Below, piece after piece: positions 1-10,935 of a DNA stretch of 64,000 nucleotides (the first letter of the stretch is position 1; each line of letters starts with the position of its first letter). Made by a program: the position numbers and the translations under genes. The stretch comes from Paracentrotus lividus (lineage: Eukaryota; Echinodermata; Echinoidea; Camarodonta; Echinidae). Under the pieces are notes generated by a model. That model did no database searches. It was not told the DNA's origin and saw nothing but the letters and a program-made list of their open reading frames with translations. The DNA is taken from assembly GCA_940671915.1 (NCBI GenBank), contig CALNVZ010003430.1:22191638-22255637 (forward strand), given 5' to 3'.

Positions 1-55
1 TCCTTTTGTCATCAAACACATCCATGTTTTTTTAGTTCATACAGCAGGTATGATG

Positions 56-327
56 CAGAGATGCCAACCGTTACGGAATATTTATAACATTAGAAATTAG
101 AACGCGAATAACCCAAATAGTTAAAACAGCTGAAACAAATTTCGTGTTAACAAGAAAAAGGAAACTATTGTTTTGAACACATTCCCAAAATTGAATGACG
201 GAGCAAAATGTTATTATTCATGCTTTCTCTAGTGAGAAGTCATTTGTCTTAGCTTTTCTAACTTTTTGAGTTATTCGCGTTCTAATTTCTAATGTTATAA
301 TTATTCCGTAACGGTTGGCATCTCTGA
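56..327. mobile_element. Palindromic MITE with TIR CAGAGATGCCAAC
   Basis: The two ends are inverted repeats. They start with a perfect 13-bp terminal repeat CAGAGATGCCAAC and continue as near-complementary arms of roughly 100 bp that contain GCGAATAAC/GTTATTCGC. The element is flanked on both sides by ATGATG (50-55 and 328-333), a plausible 6-bp target-site duplication. A second copy lies at 21604-21873, and a larger relative with a matching terminus (TGCCAAC) lies at 14886-15958. There is no coding capacity. CAGAG resembles hAT termini, but a 6-bp duplication is not the hAT norm of 8 bp, so the superfamily is left open. Confidence 0.8.
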
Positions 328-1015
328 TGATGTTCTCTCCTCAAGATAACTACACCTTAGAGTGTAACCGTTCCATCATTTTACCAAATCATGGGCTTGT
401 GGTTGATTTGGTTTGATTTGATTTTATTCGTCGAGTGTACATGGTATAAAACATAGATGAGAGAATAAAAGAAACACTGACAGGATAGCCCATGAAAGCC
501 GAAAAGGCTTATTTACATTGGGGTCCTATTTTGTGAACAGTATTACATAATATGAGAACAAAATATAATAACTATGTGAATACATGTATATTAATTTAAA
601 AGTAAGGGCTCTGTAAATAAGAAAAGAATAAGAGGAATCATGATCATGGCTAGAGATCTCAGGTTACGTAATACACTCGACATCCAGTCTTCTGTCAAAA
701 CACACCATACACTCCCCATTATCGATGGTTTGAATAGCGGACATAGGCAAAAATGCTGGTGATGATTGAAATTATAATCAAGACATACATCTTCTTCCTT
801 GCTTCCACTCTAGAAAGTGACACTGGAGTTAGCCCAGGGGCATATAATATTTAGATGAGCGTCTCGAGAATTCCATTAGCTCTTCCACAGGCTTTCCTTC
901 AGCTAATAATGCCTTCACTTCTGGTTTGGGGCCATCTTTTAGATAATCTAGAAGGAATGTTCCCCTTTGGCCAGCCGATGCCACATAATGGACAAAAGTA
1001 GCAGACCTCATAGCC

Positions 1016-1790
1016 TTAACCCTAATCAGACTGGGGTGTTGGTAGCTGTCCAGACTGGGGGGGGGGGGGGGGGGCCATGATGGCCCCCCCCCCTAAGATC
1101 TCGGCGCCGTTCGCACGACCGCGCCGAAAATTTGCACGATGGTAGTGAGCCATGTAATCTACAAGACTGCGCTGTTAATTTTTCCAAAATATTATGAATT
1201 TTTTTTATATAAATTAATTATGCTAATTTATGCATGAAATCATACTTTTTGCTCTAATTGAAAAAATAAAGCTCCTAGAATGCTAATTTTGTCTATTATT
1301 ATTCCTTATAGCATTCCTAACAATTGTACTAGAAAAAAATTCTTGTTTCAAATTAATTTCTTATGTATTTTATTGTTTTATGAATTTCTTATGTATTTCT
1401 TTGTTTTTTCGACCTTTGTTTTTCTTTTTTTTACGCCAAAATCATTTAAGAACCATTTTAAGCATAAATATGCTAAAATAAATTGATTTCAGCCAATGAA
1501 AGTGAAAATAATCGTATCTTTATGAATTAGGTGAGAAAACTCAATTTGCATTGACTTTGTACACAAAATCACGTTTTTGAGCCATTTTTGGTCTGACGGA
1601 TATTTTTGAAAATCGTGCAACGTCGTAACGGTATGACTGATTTTTGCGAAAATGGTTTCAAAAGATGCGCGAGACTTGAAAGTAAAAAGTCAGCAAGCGG
1701 CGTGATCAGAAAATTTCGTGCGGTGGAGTGGTCGCGGAAAATGTCGAGGGGGGGGCCATGATGGCCCCCCCCCAGTCTGATTAGGGTTAA
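1016..1790. mobile_element. piggyBac-like non-autonomous DNA transposon
   Basis: The element is bounded by TTAA at 1016-1019 and 1787-1790. Inside these are inverted termini starting CCCTAATCAGACTGG, followed at each end by a G-run and the palindrome GGCCATGATGGCC or its complement. TTAA target sites plus CCC-starting termini are the hallmark of piggyBac elements (family knowledge). The left end carries an extra ~25-bp partial duplication of the CAGACTGG motif. The interior is AT-rich and has no transposase open frame, so this is a non-autonomous or deleted copy. Confidence 0.72.
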
Positions 1791-1829
1791 AGAACTCTGA
1801 CCTTTACAAAAATGTCCTGTGGTACTTCT

Positions 1830-2612
1830 GTGCGGTACCCATCTTTACCACGCAAATTACCACATGAATGTAGGTTACCACATGGTTACCACATGAACAC
1901 CTGTGGTAATTTTCCATGTCCTTGTGTGGTAAGGTCAGTTGGTAGCTGTGGTAATATGTTGTCTATGTGGTACTTCTGTGGTTAATAAAAATTACCACAT
2001 GAATGCATGTTACCACATGATGCTATTGTGTGGTAATGTCAATACTTACATTTGTGTGGTATTGTTATACTCCTGTGGTAAATCAAAATTACCACATGAA
2101 TGCATGTTACCACATGGTGTTATTGTGTGGTAATGTCAATTCTTATATATTTGTGTGGTATTGTTATACTCCTGTGGTAAATAAAAACTACCACATGAAT
2201 GCATGTTACCACATGATGCTATTGTGTGGTAATGTCAATACTTACATTTGTGTGGTATTGTTATACTCCTGTGGATAAATCAAAATTACCACATGAATGC
2301 ATGTTACCACATGGTGTTATTGTGTGGTAATGTCAATTCTTATATATTTGTGTGGTATTGTTATACTCCTGTGTGTAAATCAAAACTACCACATGAATGC
2401 ATAGTACACATGATGCTATTGTGTGGTAATGTCAATTCTTATATGTGGTATTTGTGTGGTATTGTTATACTCCTGTGGTAATCAAAATTACCACATGATG
2501 CTATTGTGTGGTAAGTCAATTCTTAGTGTTTGTTGGTATTGTTTATATCCCTGTGGTAAATCAGCCCAATGCCACGTGAATGCATGTTACCACATGATGC
2601 TAATTCCCCACT
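1830..2612. repeat. Minisatellite, ~97-102-bp unit in two alternating variants
   Basis: Units beginning ACCACATGAATGCATG start at 1994, 2091, 2190, 2288, 2388 and, truncated, 2490. Degenerate units lie on either side. Each unit holds TTACCAC on one side and GTGGTAA on the other, so each monomer can fold back. Two variants alternate: one reads GATGCTATTG...CAATACTTAC, the other GGTGTTATTG...CAATTCTTATATA. Several short open frames across the array simply reflect the repeat and are not genes. Confidence 0.9.
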
Positions 2613-2649
2613 TTCCACTGAATACAGGAAGTCATTTTCCGGAGCCATA

Positions 2650-4380
2650 ACAAGTTGGGACTGCGTCGGTTCGTATTTCAATTCTCTTGACTTAACTGGC
2701 TTCTAATTCTTGACTTTCTTTTTAGCATATCCAAAATATGGCATGTAATATATAATTAGTAGGGATGTCCACTAAAATTTTAAGTTATCTTTAAGTTGTT
2801 TTTGCTAGGTTATTGGATAGAGCATTTTAAAAGAAAGATTTTGGTAGTTGAATTATCACAATTGGATGTTCCATATCAAAGATATGACCCAAAGAGTGTC
2901 TCAGATTACCAATGAGCTGCTAGAACACTTTTACAGTTTCTGACTAAGCCAGAAAATGCAATAAAAGCTAAAGTATATGGTCCTTTTGTCTTTGATTTAT
3001 TCAACCAAATCATACCAAACATTTTCTATGTGTGTATCAACATGAAATGAGATTATAGTACATTATTGAGGCGTATGAGTAGTTATACAAAAATTTGGCA
3101 GTACAAAACTGATGGTTTGACAGGTATGTTACCGTATGTGATCCAATATGACCACCGTGGAAAATTACTCCATAGGGCAGTTTCAATAGGAACACCCTAG
3201 ACAATAGGCTATTTCATGGTGGTGTGGCTCAGAGCTGAGTGTTGGAGAGGGTAGAGTAATTTTAAAACTTAAATGGCCAGTGGTAAACGTTGTTCTTTGT
3301 TTTTCACCCCAATACATTTTTGTTTCAAAAATAGTTACATTTTATAGATATCCACTTTCCTTATCTGAATCTATTCCAATCATTAGAAATTCCAGTCATA
3401 ACACACATCACACACAAGCATCACTTTGAACACGCTGTAGTTGTTTTCATATCATTTTTTCAACAGGAAAAGTTGATCACCTGCTGAGGTATTTTCTAAG
3501 GAAGAAACTGACCAATTAGGAATAAAATGATTGATATTTACCACTGGCCAAATGACAATTTCGAAAGCTGTTTTTTATTGAAAATTTTGCTATTCCTCTG
3601 CCTGTGTATTATTGAGTAGGCAGTGCATGGGCTTTTGTTTGCATTGTAAAATGCATGGGTGACTACATCCATACAGTGAAGTGGAAACCGTTCTAGTGGC
3701 TTTTTGCTGTTGTGTGGCCATCCCTATAATTAGGAATGTCCAGTGGAACCCCGACTCCTAGATTTGGCATTCACCATGTACATTGTATTTGGGGCATGTC
3801 AGATCTAGTCTCGAGGGTTAGACTCTCAATAATTATTGTATCATTTGAATATCATAATAATAATGGGTTGAATAATCTCTCTTACAGTTACAACTTTTTT
3901 CTCAGAAGTGTTTTTGTTAGATAAGAGGAGTACAGGACAGGTGTATGATTGGTGACCTACTATAGATATGCAATATCTATATAAAAACTAAGGAGCTTCA
4001 AACAGATGTCAAAGGAGTGTGTGTAATGGTACAAAGTGATCTTGTGTGGTAGTCGGAGGAATCCTGATGAGCGAAGTAGGTTATATGAAGCTGGTGATTT
4101 AGCATTAAGGGCTATGCACAGCTGCAAAACTGCAGGATGCCATCTCATCTGTTTTGGAAAAAAAATGTTGACATGGATTATCAATGTTTCAAATTTTTAA
4201 CAACAATCAATATTACCAAATTATGATTTAGGGCAATCTGATCCAAATTTGTGCATTTCATATTGCTTTATCTGTGCAAAATGTTTTTTACTTAAAAATT
4301 TCAAACTTTTCTTGCTCAGCCATTCGTTGTTCTTATGTATTGTATTGGGCAGAAAGATGACAAAATGAACTTTAATAAAA
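2650..4380. other. Intergenic, no gene recognised
   Basis: This is unremarkable AT-rich sequence on both strands. I see no splice-bounded exon chain, recognisable protein motif or RNA gene. Short open frames at 3736-3924 and 3960-4184 have no recognisable content. Confidence 0.5.
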
Positions 4381-4383
4381 TTA

Positions 4384-5035
4384 ACCACTTTTGTTATGCC
4401 TCCGCCACCGAAGGTGGTGCCGGAGGCATCATTTTTTCAGGTTGTCCGTCCGTCCGTACGTCCGTCCGTACGTCCTGCTTGCTCGTTATCGCGATATCTC
4501 AAGAACCATTTGAGTGATCAACTTCAAACTTGGGGATAGTATTTACCACCATAGGAAGATGATCTGATTAGATTTTGGAGTATGTAGGTCAAAGGTCAAG
4601 GTGATGGAGGTAAAAAATAGTGAAATTCTATGTTTTGAGTTCGTTATCGCGATATCTCAAGAACCATGTGAGATATCAACTTCAAACTTGGGGATAGTAT
4701 GTACCACCATAAGAAGATGATCTGATTAGATTTTGGAGTATGTAGGTCAAAAGTCAAGGTCACAGAGGTCAAAAATAGTGAAATTCTATGTTTTGAGTTT
4801 GTCATCGCAATATCTTGGGAACCAATAAAGATATAAACTTCAAATTTAAGGGTAGTATCTATCACTAGAGGAATATGGTCTGATTAGGTTTGGGGTCACA
4901 AGGTCAAAGGTCAAGGTCAAAAATGTCATTCTATAAAGCAAAATGAATAGATGAATGTGCGATATTTTTCTGATCTGGCAATGGCGAAGGCATATATTTC
5001 AACCGCACGCGGTCGAGGATTCATCTTGTTTTTCA
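4384..5035. repeat. Interspersed repeat with terminal hairpin and ~158-bp internal tandem units
   Basis: The left end is a strong hairpin (TGCCTCCGCCACC ... GGTGCCGGAGGCA). It is followed by a GTCCGTCC/GTACGTCC microsatellite, then by three ~158-bp units that begin GTTATCGCGATATCT at about 4485 and 4643 and diverged at about 4801. Each unit contains AACTTCAAACTTGGGGATAG and GTCAAAGGTCAAGG. The right end appears to be the GCACGCGGTCGAGGATTCATC stretch near 5020. A similarly built GTCC-rich repeat start occurs at 63830. No coding potential is seen. Confidence 0.65.
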
Positions 5036-5719
5036 TTTGAATTTAACCTTGATAAAGGCTTGAAAATTGACTTACAATCTAGGTTCTGCTGTTTCTGGAA
5101 TGCACTGTATAGCTAGTGGGTTCAAGGACTATTAAATTTCTATCCTGTTTCTTCTATACAGAAAATTACCCGGTGGACATGATATTGGTCATAACGTGTC
5201 TTCTGCCTATTTAAATGTTTTGTTTCACATTTTTATGCAGAACGGAGTTTCTGGACTCAAGTTATGTCACTACTTTCGCCACTTGCTCTGGGATGGCCCG
5301 CAAACCTCAATGTTTGTTTCTCCTTGTGGAGAACCGTTACTTTAGTTATAGGGTAATTTGGTATATTGTGGCAGCATGGGTTTATTTGAGATTGCCGTTG
5401 CAGAAGTGGGCTTTAGTTGTTCCATGGCTACTCTCATTGCCGCGTAAACAGCCTCTATTAATGTTATGGACTTTACAATGATCGGCTGTATAGTGGCCAT
5501 CACCCTTTGATATTACTTCTGCAATGATGAATTCGTAGTTCACTTCGTCCATTTTCGGCTTCTTTGGCTGGCTGACATTCGGTGTAGTTGAAGCAGCTAC
5601 TGCATAAGATATCACACCTTCGAGTTCCTGAGTAGAACTAGCTTTTTGAATCATCTTCATTAAAATTTCGTCATCCAAGTAAAATAATTAATCGGACAAT
5701 TGAGAATTAACTTCAATAA

Positions 5720-6030
5720 CTTCTAGAATAATGGAGTACGGTGTGGACTTTGGGTTCATGAGTGTTAACTGAACAGATATATGCTCCAATTGTATGTATG
5801 CATGAAGGTGGGGACATGGGCCTCCAATTTTGTTTCTGTTATTCCTACATGTAACATACTTAGCAGTGTCCTATTCATTCTCTCACAAATTCCATTTCCT
5901 TGAGGGTGATACGGCGTGGTGCGACTCTTCTTGATTCCAGCTAATTTGCATAATTCTTGAATGGTTTTAGATTAAAATTTTCAGCCTTGATCAGAATGGA
6001 GTCGCTCAGGGAATCATGAACCCTCATCGA
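5720..6030 (-). pseudogene. Ty3/gypsy retrotransposon integrase remnant
   Basis: Reading the minus strand in one frame gives FPERLHSDQG near 6020, then ELCKLAGIKKSRTTPYHPQG, then NGICERMNRTLLSML near 5850. These are the signature blocks of the Ty3/gypsy integrase catalytic core, the HSDQG aspartate block and the YHPQGNG..ER.N block (family knowledge). Two in-frame stops interrupt the segment shortly after HSDQG, and no protease, reverse transcriptase or LTR was recognised around it, so it is a dead fragment. The frame just downstream on the minus strand (5382-5678, 98 residues) may be residual polyprotein sequence but has no motif I recognise. Confidence 0.75.
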
Positions 6031-6299
6031 AAGGATTCTTTCTCAGGGTTCTCGTCTGCAAAAGCCCGAGCTGCGCAACTAAGAACCTTCATTACGGCCT
6101 CGCTTCCCAAATTATTTCCATAAACACAATATACCATCAACGCAACTATGGCAACCGCAACCTCTGCCTCTGACATAAATGTAAATAGTAACTTGGTCAA
6201 AATTAGAACACACAGTATTGGTATTATAATACTAGCCAAAATGTTGCTACCAGCCTCAGGTTGTGCCATAAGTGACTTATAATAGACTAACCTATCAGG

Positions 6300-7992
6300 T
6301 GGGCGGGAGCTCCTTTGTTATCTCCTTCGTTATCTCCTTCTGGAGAGATCCTCATGCTCATCGGAGCCGTCTTCATGCTCCACCTGGGGACTAGGGTTAT
6401 CTTCTTGGTTCTCTTCAACTATGAGCTCATCAGACTCAATTTTAACAGTATCCGAATTGACTATATCGGGATGTTGGTCAATCTTCAATTGATAGAGTGT
6501 TACCAGAATATCCTAAGGTGTTCTTGCCCAATATGTCATCAGGATTGCCATGACATCTTGGATATCTTTGTCAAAATCCTCCAAACTTTTTGATACGTCA
6601 TCCATCTTCGCATGTACATGAATTGTGGTGATGCTAGGGCATTTGGTTCGGGCAACATCTGCAAATTCCTGCGAAGATTTCACCTCAGCTTTACCACTTA
6701 CTAATTCTTAAACCACTGCTCTCTTCACTGTTCCTCCAATGCCATCAACTGGTACCTTGCCATGGCTTGTGGCAAAGAAGTTCCAGAAAGTAAACTGCAG
6801 GTGTCATTATTTGAATTGCTGGGAAGCACCATCCGAAAATATAACTACTTCCTTAAAGGATCCAACTTCTTTGTACGGCCCTCCAATGTCGTGGTTGAGA
6901 TGGTCAGAGGCATTTGCACAAGAATAGATTCCATTATTTTTCCAGGTACCCACAGTGGTTGGGGTAACTTCATTGTGTGCCCAGTATGCAGATTGGATCT
7001 CATTCTGGTTCTTGGTCATGAGATTTTCTGCCAAGTCTATTTGGAAGACAAATTTGTCTGGATCATCCTGCACGTTCTCACTTTCTACAGTGAATTCAGC
7101 TTCGTGAAAAGATTTCACAAAAGAATGTTCCTAGAATTGAGGAATCTTTTTTACTGGAGTTACGAACAAGCCTTTTTACACCCGAATCAGACGTTACTAG
7201 TGTATGGGCATGCTTTCCTGACCTGGTGATATCTTCAAATCTCTTCAACACTTTGTCAACCTCTTCAGCAGAGTTGGCTAAAGGGTGCATCTTGCAGAAG
7301 AACTTTACAAAGTTACCCATGCATGATTTCACATCATCTGGCATTTGGTTCCAGTAACCAAGGTCCTCTCTCATAGTCCAAAGTCTGTCATTGCACTGTG
7401 GCATTGCCGCGCCTTGTTCAGACATGGTCGATATTACTGTAGTTATGAGTTTTTTAAAGATATCACCCTGGTCTCGGTCCTGGAGAAGGGTTTCAGGATG
7501 GTTCTGGACCCTGTCCTTGAAGACTGTAACCACAGCTTTAGTGTCACCTGCGCCCATCTCCACCATACTCATTGTACGGGATGAACAATCCGGTAATGTC
7601 ATTTGAAAGATCTGGTATTTGTGTTTGGTGGTCCCATCGCCGTGAATGCAATTCCCGGCAGTCTCTTCCGGCTTACTCCTCTGCATTGCTAAAGCAACCT
7701 CAATAGAAGCAAGGTGATTGGCTTCTAGAGCTAACTTTGAGTGTGTCCCTGCTGAAGGGAGGCGTTTCACAGACTTCCCTGTCAAATTCTTGATTACTGT
7801 CCGGATGACAGAGTTGACCTTGTTAAGTGAAACATTTTGGGAGAGCAACTCCATAATTGTTCGTCTTATGGAGTCATTGAAGCGTCCTTCCTCAAAGGTG
7901 ACAATAGCATCATCATCTATTAGGTCAATCAGTTGCTCAAGTTCCCTATTTCTGGTTTCAAGGAAGATAACATGCTCTTTGAGGTCATTCAA
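6300..7992 (-). pseudogene. Degenerate DDE-like transposase of an uncharacterised family
   Basis: Minus-strand coding blocks appear in order. 7992-7096 (298 residues) starts with a coiled-coil-like segment, then carries GKSVKRLPSAGTHSKL, the block HGDGTTKHKYQIFQ, and FFCKMHPLANSAEEVDKVLK. 7118-6807 carries IDLAENLMTKNQNEIQSAYW, SDHLNHD and IFSDGASQQFK. About 6800-6720 carries FFATSHGKVPVDGIGGTVKR. About 6600-6300 is an acidic tail. This block order recurs in many uncharacterised echinoderm and cnidarian predicted proteins (recollection, not searched). The spaced Asp residues in DLAEN and SDG resemble an RNase H-fold nuclease, which is inference. Stops and frame changes at 7118/7096, after QQFK and in the tail show the copy is dead. 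The upstream neighbour at 8130-8746 reads as LINE ORF1. Confidence 0.6.
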
Positions 7993-7999
7993 ATCTTCC

Positions 8000-8746
8000 T
8001 TTTTTGATCCTGATGATTGGTGATTTCTTTGTTTTTTTTCCGTACCAGGGCTTTTTGTACATAACCCATCTCGATGAAGCAGTCACATCAATTCCGCTCT
8101 GCAACTTTTCAATGGTCTGTTTTGCCTTACTTATTTGAGCCGACGCCACTTTGCATTTTGAATCGTGCGGGCTCTTGCAAAAGTCAGTTCCCTTTTCCTT
8201 GGTTTCAAGAGAAACTTTGCAGCCTCTCACAATTATACGAGTGGACAATTTTTTTTCCTTCCTTAGCTTGTATGCAGCGCTGGCAAGGACATCCCTCCTA
8301 GCCTTGAGTTAAGGGGGGAGATCTGTCATGACAGTGAACTTCAGCTGAGGTGGAGTTCCAAGTTGTGTTGGTGGACGACGAATGTTGTCGAACGCGGAAA
8401 GCACTCGATCACGGTCCGTGATGGAGACGAACTTCACGATGATAGGATTCAGTCCACGATCTCGATGTTGTTCTCCACTGTTTGATGCCCGCCTTGGCAG
8501 ATGATGAGAATTCGCAAGGGAAATATTTTGAGCAGCTTCCTCTTTGAATTCAAGTTCAATGAAAGCAGCCTTTATAACTGCTGCAGTGTCTTCTTTAGGC
8601 TTCCCTTCTATACCATAGAAGAGAAGATTGTTTTTTCTGTTGAATATTTCCATTATTGTTATCTTTTCATCCAGCTCTTGATAAAAAATATGTTGTAAGG
8701 AATCGGTGTAAATAAAAAGAAAGGCGGTGGCCGGAGAGAACTTCAC
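8000..8746 (-). pseudogene. LINE ORF1-like RNA-binding protein remnant
   Basis: The minus-strand frame 8746-8309 has a short helical segment ending in KITIMEIFNRKNNLLFYGI, then an RRM-like stretch with NPIIVKFVSITDRDRVLSAF, ending FTVMTDLPP before a stop at about 8309. The same frame resumes directly after that single TAA with LKARRDVLASAAYKLRKEKK and STRIIVRGCKVSLETKEKG. This order (coiled coil, RRM, C-terminal domain) is typical of ORF1 proteins of L1/CR1-type LINEs. The in-frame stop and a later frame change near 7990 make it a pseudogene. Beyond CKSPHDSKCK the frame runs on towards the DDE-like relic rather than into an endonuclease. Confidence 0.65.
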
Positions 8747-9129
8747 TACCCGTCCGTCTTTGCTCGCATCACATCTCGCATCAATTGCATTGTGCTTTTA
8801 AAGAGCTGCAAGAGAGGCATGAATTGATTCGGAGTCTGGATTGCTGCATATCAACATGTTTGTACCTAAACCTTCAAAATCTAAAGTTGACTCCTGAAAA
8901 CAATACTCCAAACTTTTTTTTTAATTACTGTATAACGTTAGTTAAACTTGAAAACTCAAAAAAAGTTTCGTCAAAACAATAGTGCAGCAAAATACTTAAC
9001 ACTAAAACAAAATAAAAACAAGGAAACTATTAAGCAGCATAACGTTTCTGTCAGACAAACAAGCTGTGTACACCAGTTATGGGTTGTTTGCAAAATGGGC
9101 ATTTGTTGCTGCTCTCTTCTATGTATGTG

Positions 9130-9749
9130 CTACAGGGTAGGCACATGGAATGCCCACATGGAATGAAAAAGCTCTCCTTTGGACTGCTGAAGTTTTAAAA
9201 GTTTGTCACAAAAAAAAAAATGGACTGGATTACCCCTTGTGACCACCACAAATCCATTGAATGTTTCCACTTGTATGGGGATATGTAGAGTAAATTTGTT
9301 GTCCTGAACACAGGAAATATTCAGGTTTTCTTGAAACAAGCAATTTTTTCGCTTAGTGAGATCATCGACAACATAACTCTCATCCTTTAGAGACTTACGA
9401 TACCATTTTTTCATTTAGCAATTTTGTCATGGTAGTTGGTTGTAACAACTGTGTGCCGTGGCTTATCGCCTGATTTCCCTTCTTGGCAGGCAAGCACACT
9501 ACATCAGCTTTCATCTTAAACTGGAGCATCCAACTTCTTTTCATTCACATCCACAATTTCACTTTTTAGACTCCATTCATCGTACTCTTGTTTCCAGCCA
9601 ATGTAATGGACTAAACCTTTATGGGTTCTTCTTTCATCAAGGAATAAGTGGAGTATCATGGCTGTGCACCGTTTGTTTTTCTTTTTGTGCAGATGTTCCT
9701 TTAATTGTTTATGACATCTATAAAGCCTTGGTCGTGAATTGAAGAGCAT
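9130..9749 (-). pseudogene. Coding remnant with chromo-barrel-like fragment
   Basis: The minus frame 9749-9516 contains CHKQLKEHLHKKKNKRC followed by GLVHYIGWKQEYDEW and SEIVDVNEK. The H-Y-x-G-W...(Y/W)DEW pattern resembles the chromo-barrel fold of MRG15/MSL3-type proteins. After a stop and frame change, 9414-9130 gives 94 residues with LHIPIQVETFNGFVVVTRGN. I do not recognise a full-length protein. Its position beside other transposon relics on the same strand suggests a captured or transposon-encoded domain rather than a host gene. No exon boundaries are obvious. Confidence 0.35.
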
Positions 9750-9759
9750 ATCTAATTGG

Positions 9760-10530
9760 TGCGAGCTTGAGATACCCTATATTGCATAGACACCCCCCCC
9801 CCCAGTATTGGTCTATAAGAAGCCAATTTGCTTGGTCCTGATCACCTCATTATAATGGGAGTGGACTGTATTTGCATAGTTTGTATTAATGTAAAGTACC
9901 AATAATTCACCTGCAGGTGAGATTTTGAAATACTTGTATTATGTGAACATCAAAAATTGATTTTGATTTCAATTTATATGATCCAGTACTGTATAAGCGG
10001 GTGTTTAATATCACAAAGTTTGCGAGACCATCCTTGCAAAAATTTTGATTTTAATATAAGATGGATTAAATATAGTAATGAAAAGATCACAAAAATCAAG
10101 AAACTATCTACTTGCATAATTCCCTAATTAGTCCAAAATTGTGAAATGTAAATGTACGCAAAATATATGGTTTATGTCTAAATTTATATGCTGAATATTA
10201 TAGTTGTCCATTGATTCCTCATGTAAATGAATTTCCATATTTAAAACTGGAAGTGAATATATTTGTTCAGATTCATTAAATCCTTTAATAGTGTACATGT
10301 ATTTGTTATTGTTATATTTACCTAGGGTAAGCACTATAGTTCTTTGCAACTGCATAACACTTTCTGTTTTTAAAATAAGAGTGATGTATGCATGTAAATA
10401 TTTCTCTAGTAGTTGTATGTCACGGGGTAAGTGGCAATTAGTTACTATTGCTGACAAGTGACCTTACACCTTGTTTATCAATTTTCAATAAACTATGAAA
10501 AATATGAAATTGTGTAATTTTGTTTAATAA
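9760..10530. other. AT-rich intergenic stretch, nothing recognised
   Basis: Apart from a C-run at about 9792, I see no repeat, exon or RNA structure here. Confidence 0.45.
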
Positions 10531-10539
10531 AAGGGTAGA

Positions 10540-10935
10540 GAAGAGGCAGAAGGGAGAGAGAAGAATGATAAGTTAAGACAGAGAGAGGGAGAGAGAGTGT
10601 GATTGAAATGAGAGAGGAGAGAGCAAGAGAGAAAGAGAGAGAGAGAGCATGAAGGAAAGCCCGACAAAGATGGCAGAGAGAGAGAGAGCAAGAGTTTAGA
10701 GATAGAGAGAGAGATATGTGTGTGAGAGAGCAGCAATAAATAGAAAAAGAAAAACAAAGATGGCAGAAAGGAAGGGGTTGGGAATGAGAGGAGTGAGTCA
10801 GAGATAGAAGGGAGCACATAGAGGGAGAGAGAGAGAAGGGAGCAAGAAAGAGAGAGTAGAGAGAAGGGAGCAAGAGAGAGAGAGGGAGAGAGAGAAGGGA
10901 GCAACAGCAAAATGACAAAGATGGAAGATTTAGGG
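10540..10935. repeat. (GA)n-rich microsatellite, ~400 bp
   Basis: An imperfect GAGA tract on the plus strand, interrupted by AAAGATGGCAGA-type segments that recur (about 10662, 10757, 10915). It produces long Ser/Leu-rich false frames on the minus strand. Confidence 0.92.

Noticed and set aside
829-1011. 60-residue minus-strand frame ending RRSSKYYMPLG, next to the piggyBac-like element
   Set aside because: It looks protein-like and could be a terminal exon interrupted by the insertion, but no family, donor or upstream exon could be recognised, so it is not called a gene.
1994-2490. Regularly spaced repeats resembling a CRISPR array
   Set aside because: Whole ~97-bp units repeat, including the would-be spacers, and the context is an animal genome.
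1939-2650. Chain of overlapping 60-80-residue frames rich in NYHMNACYHM
   Set aside because: They are translations of the minisatellite in several frames; the repeat, not a protein, explains them.
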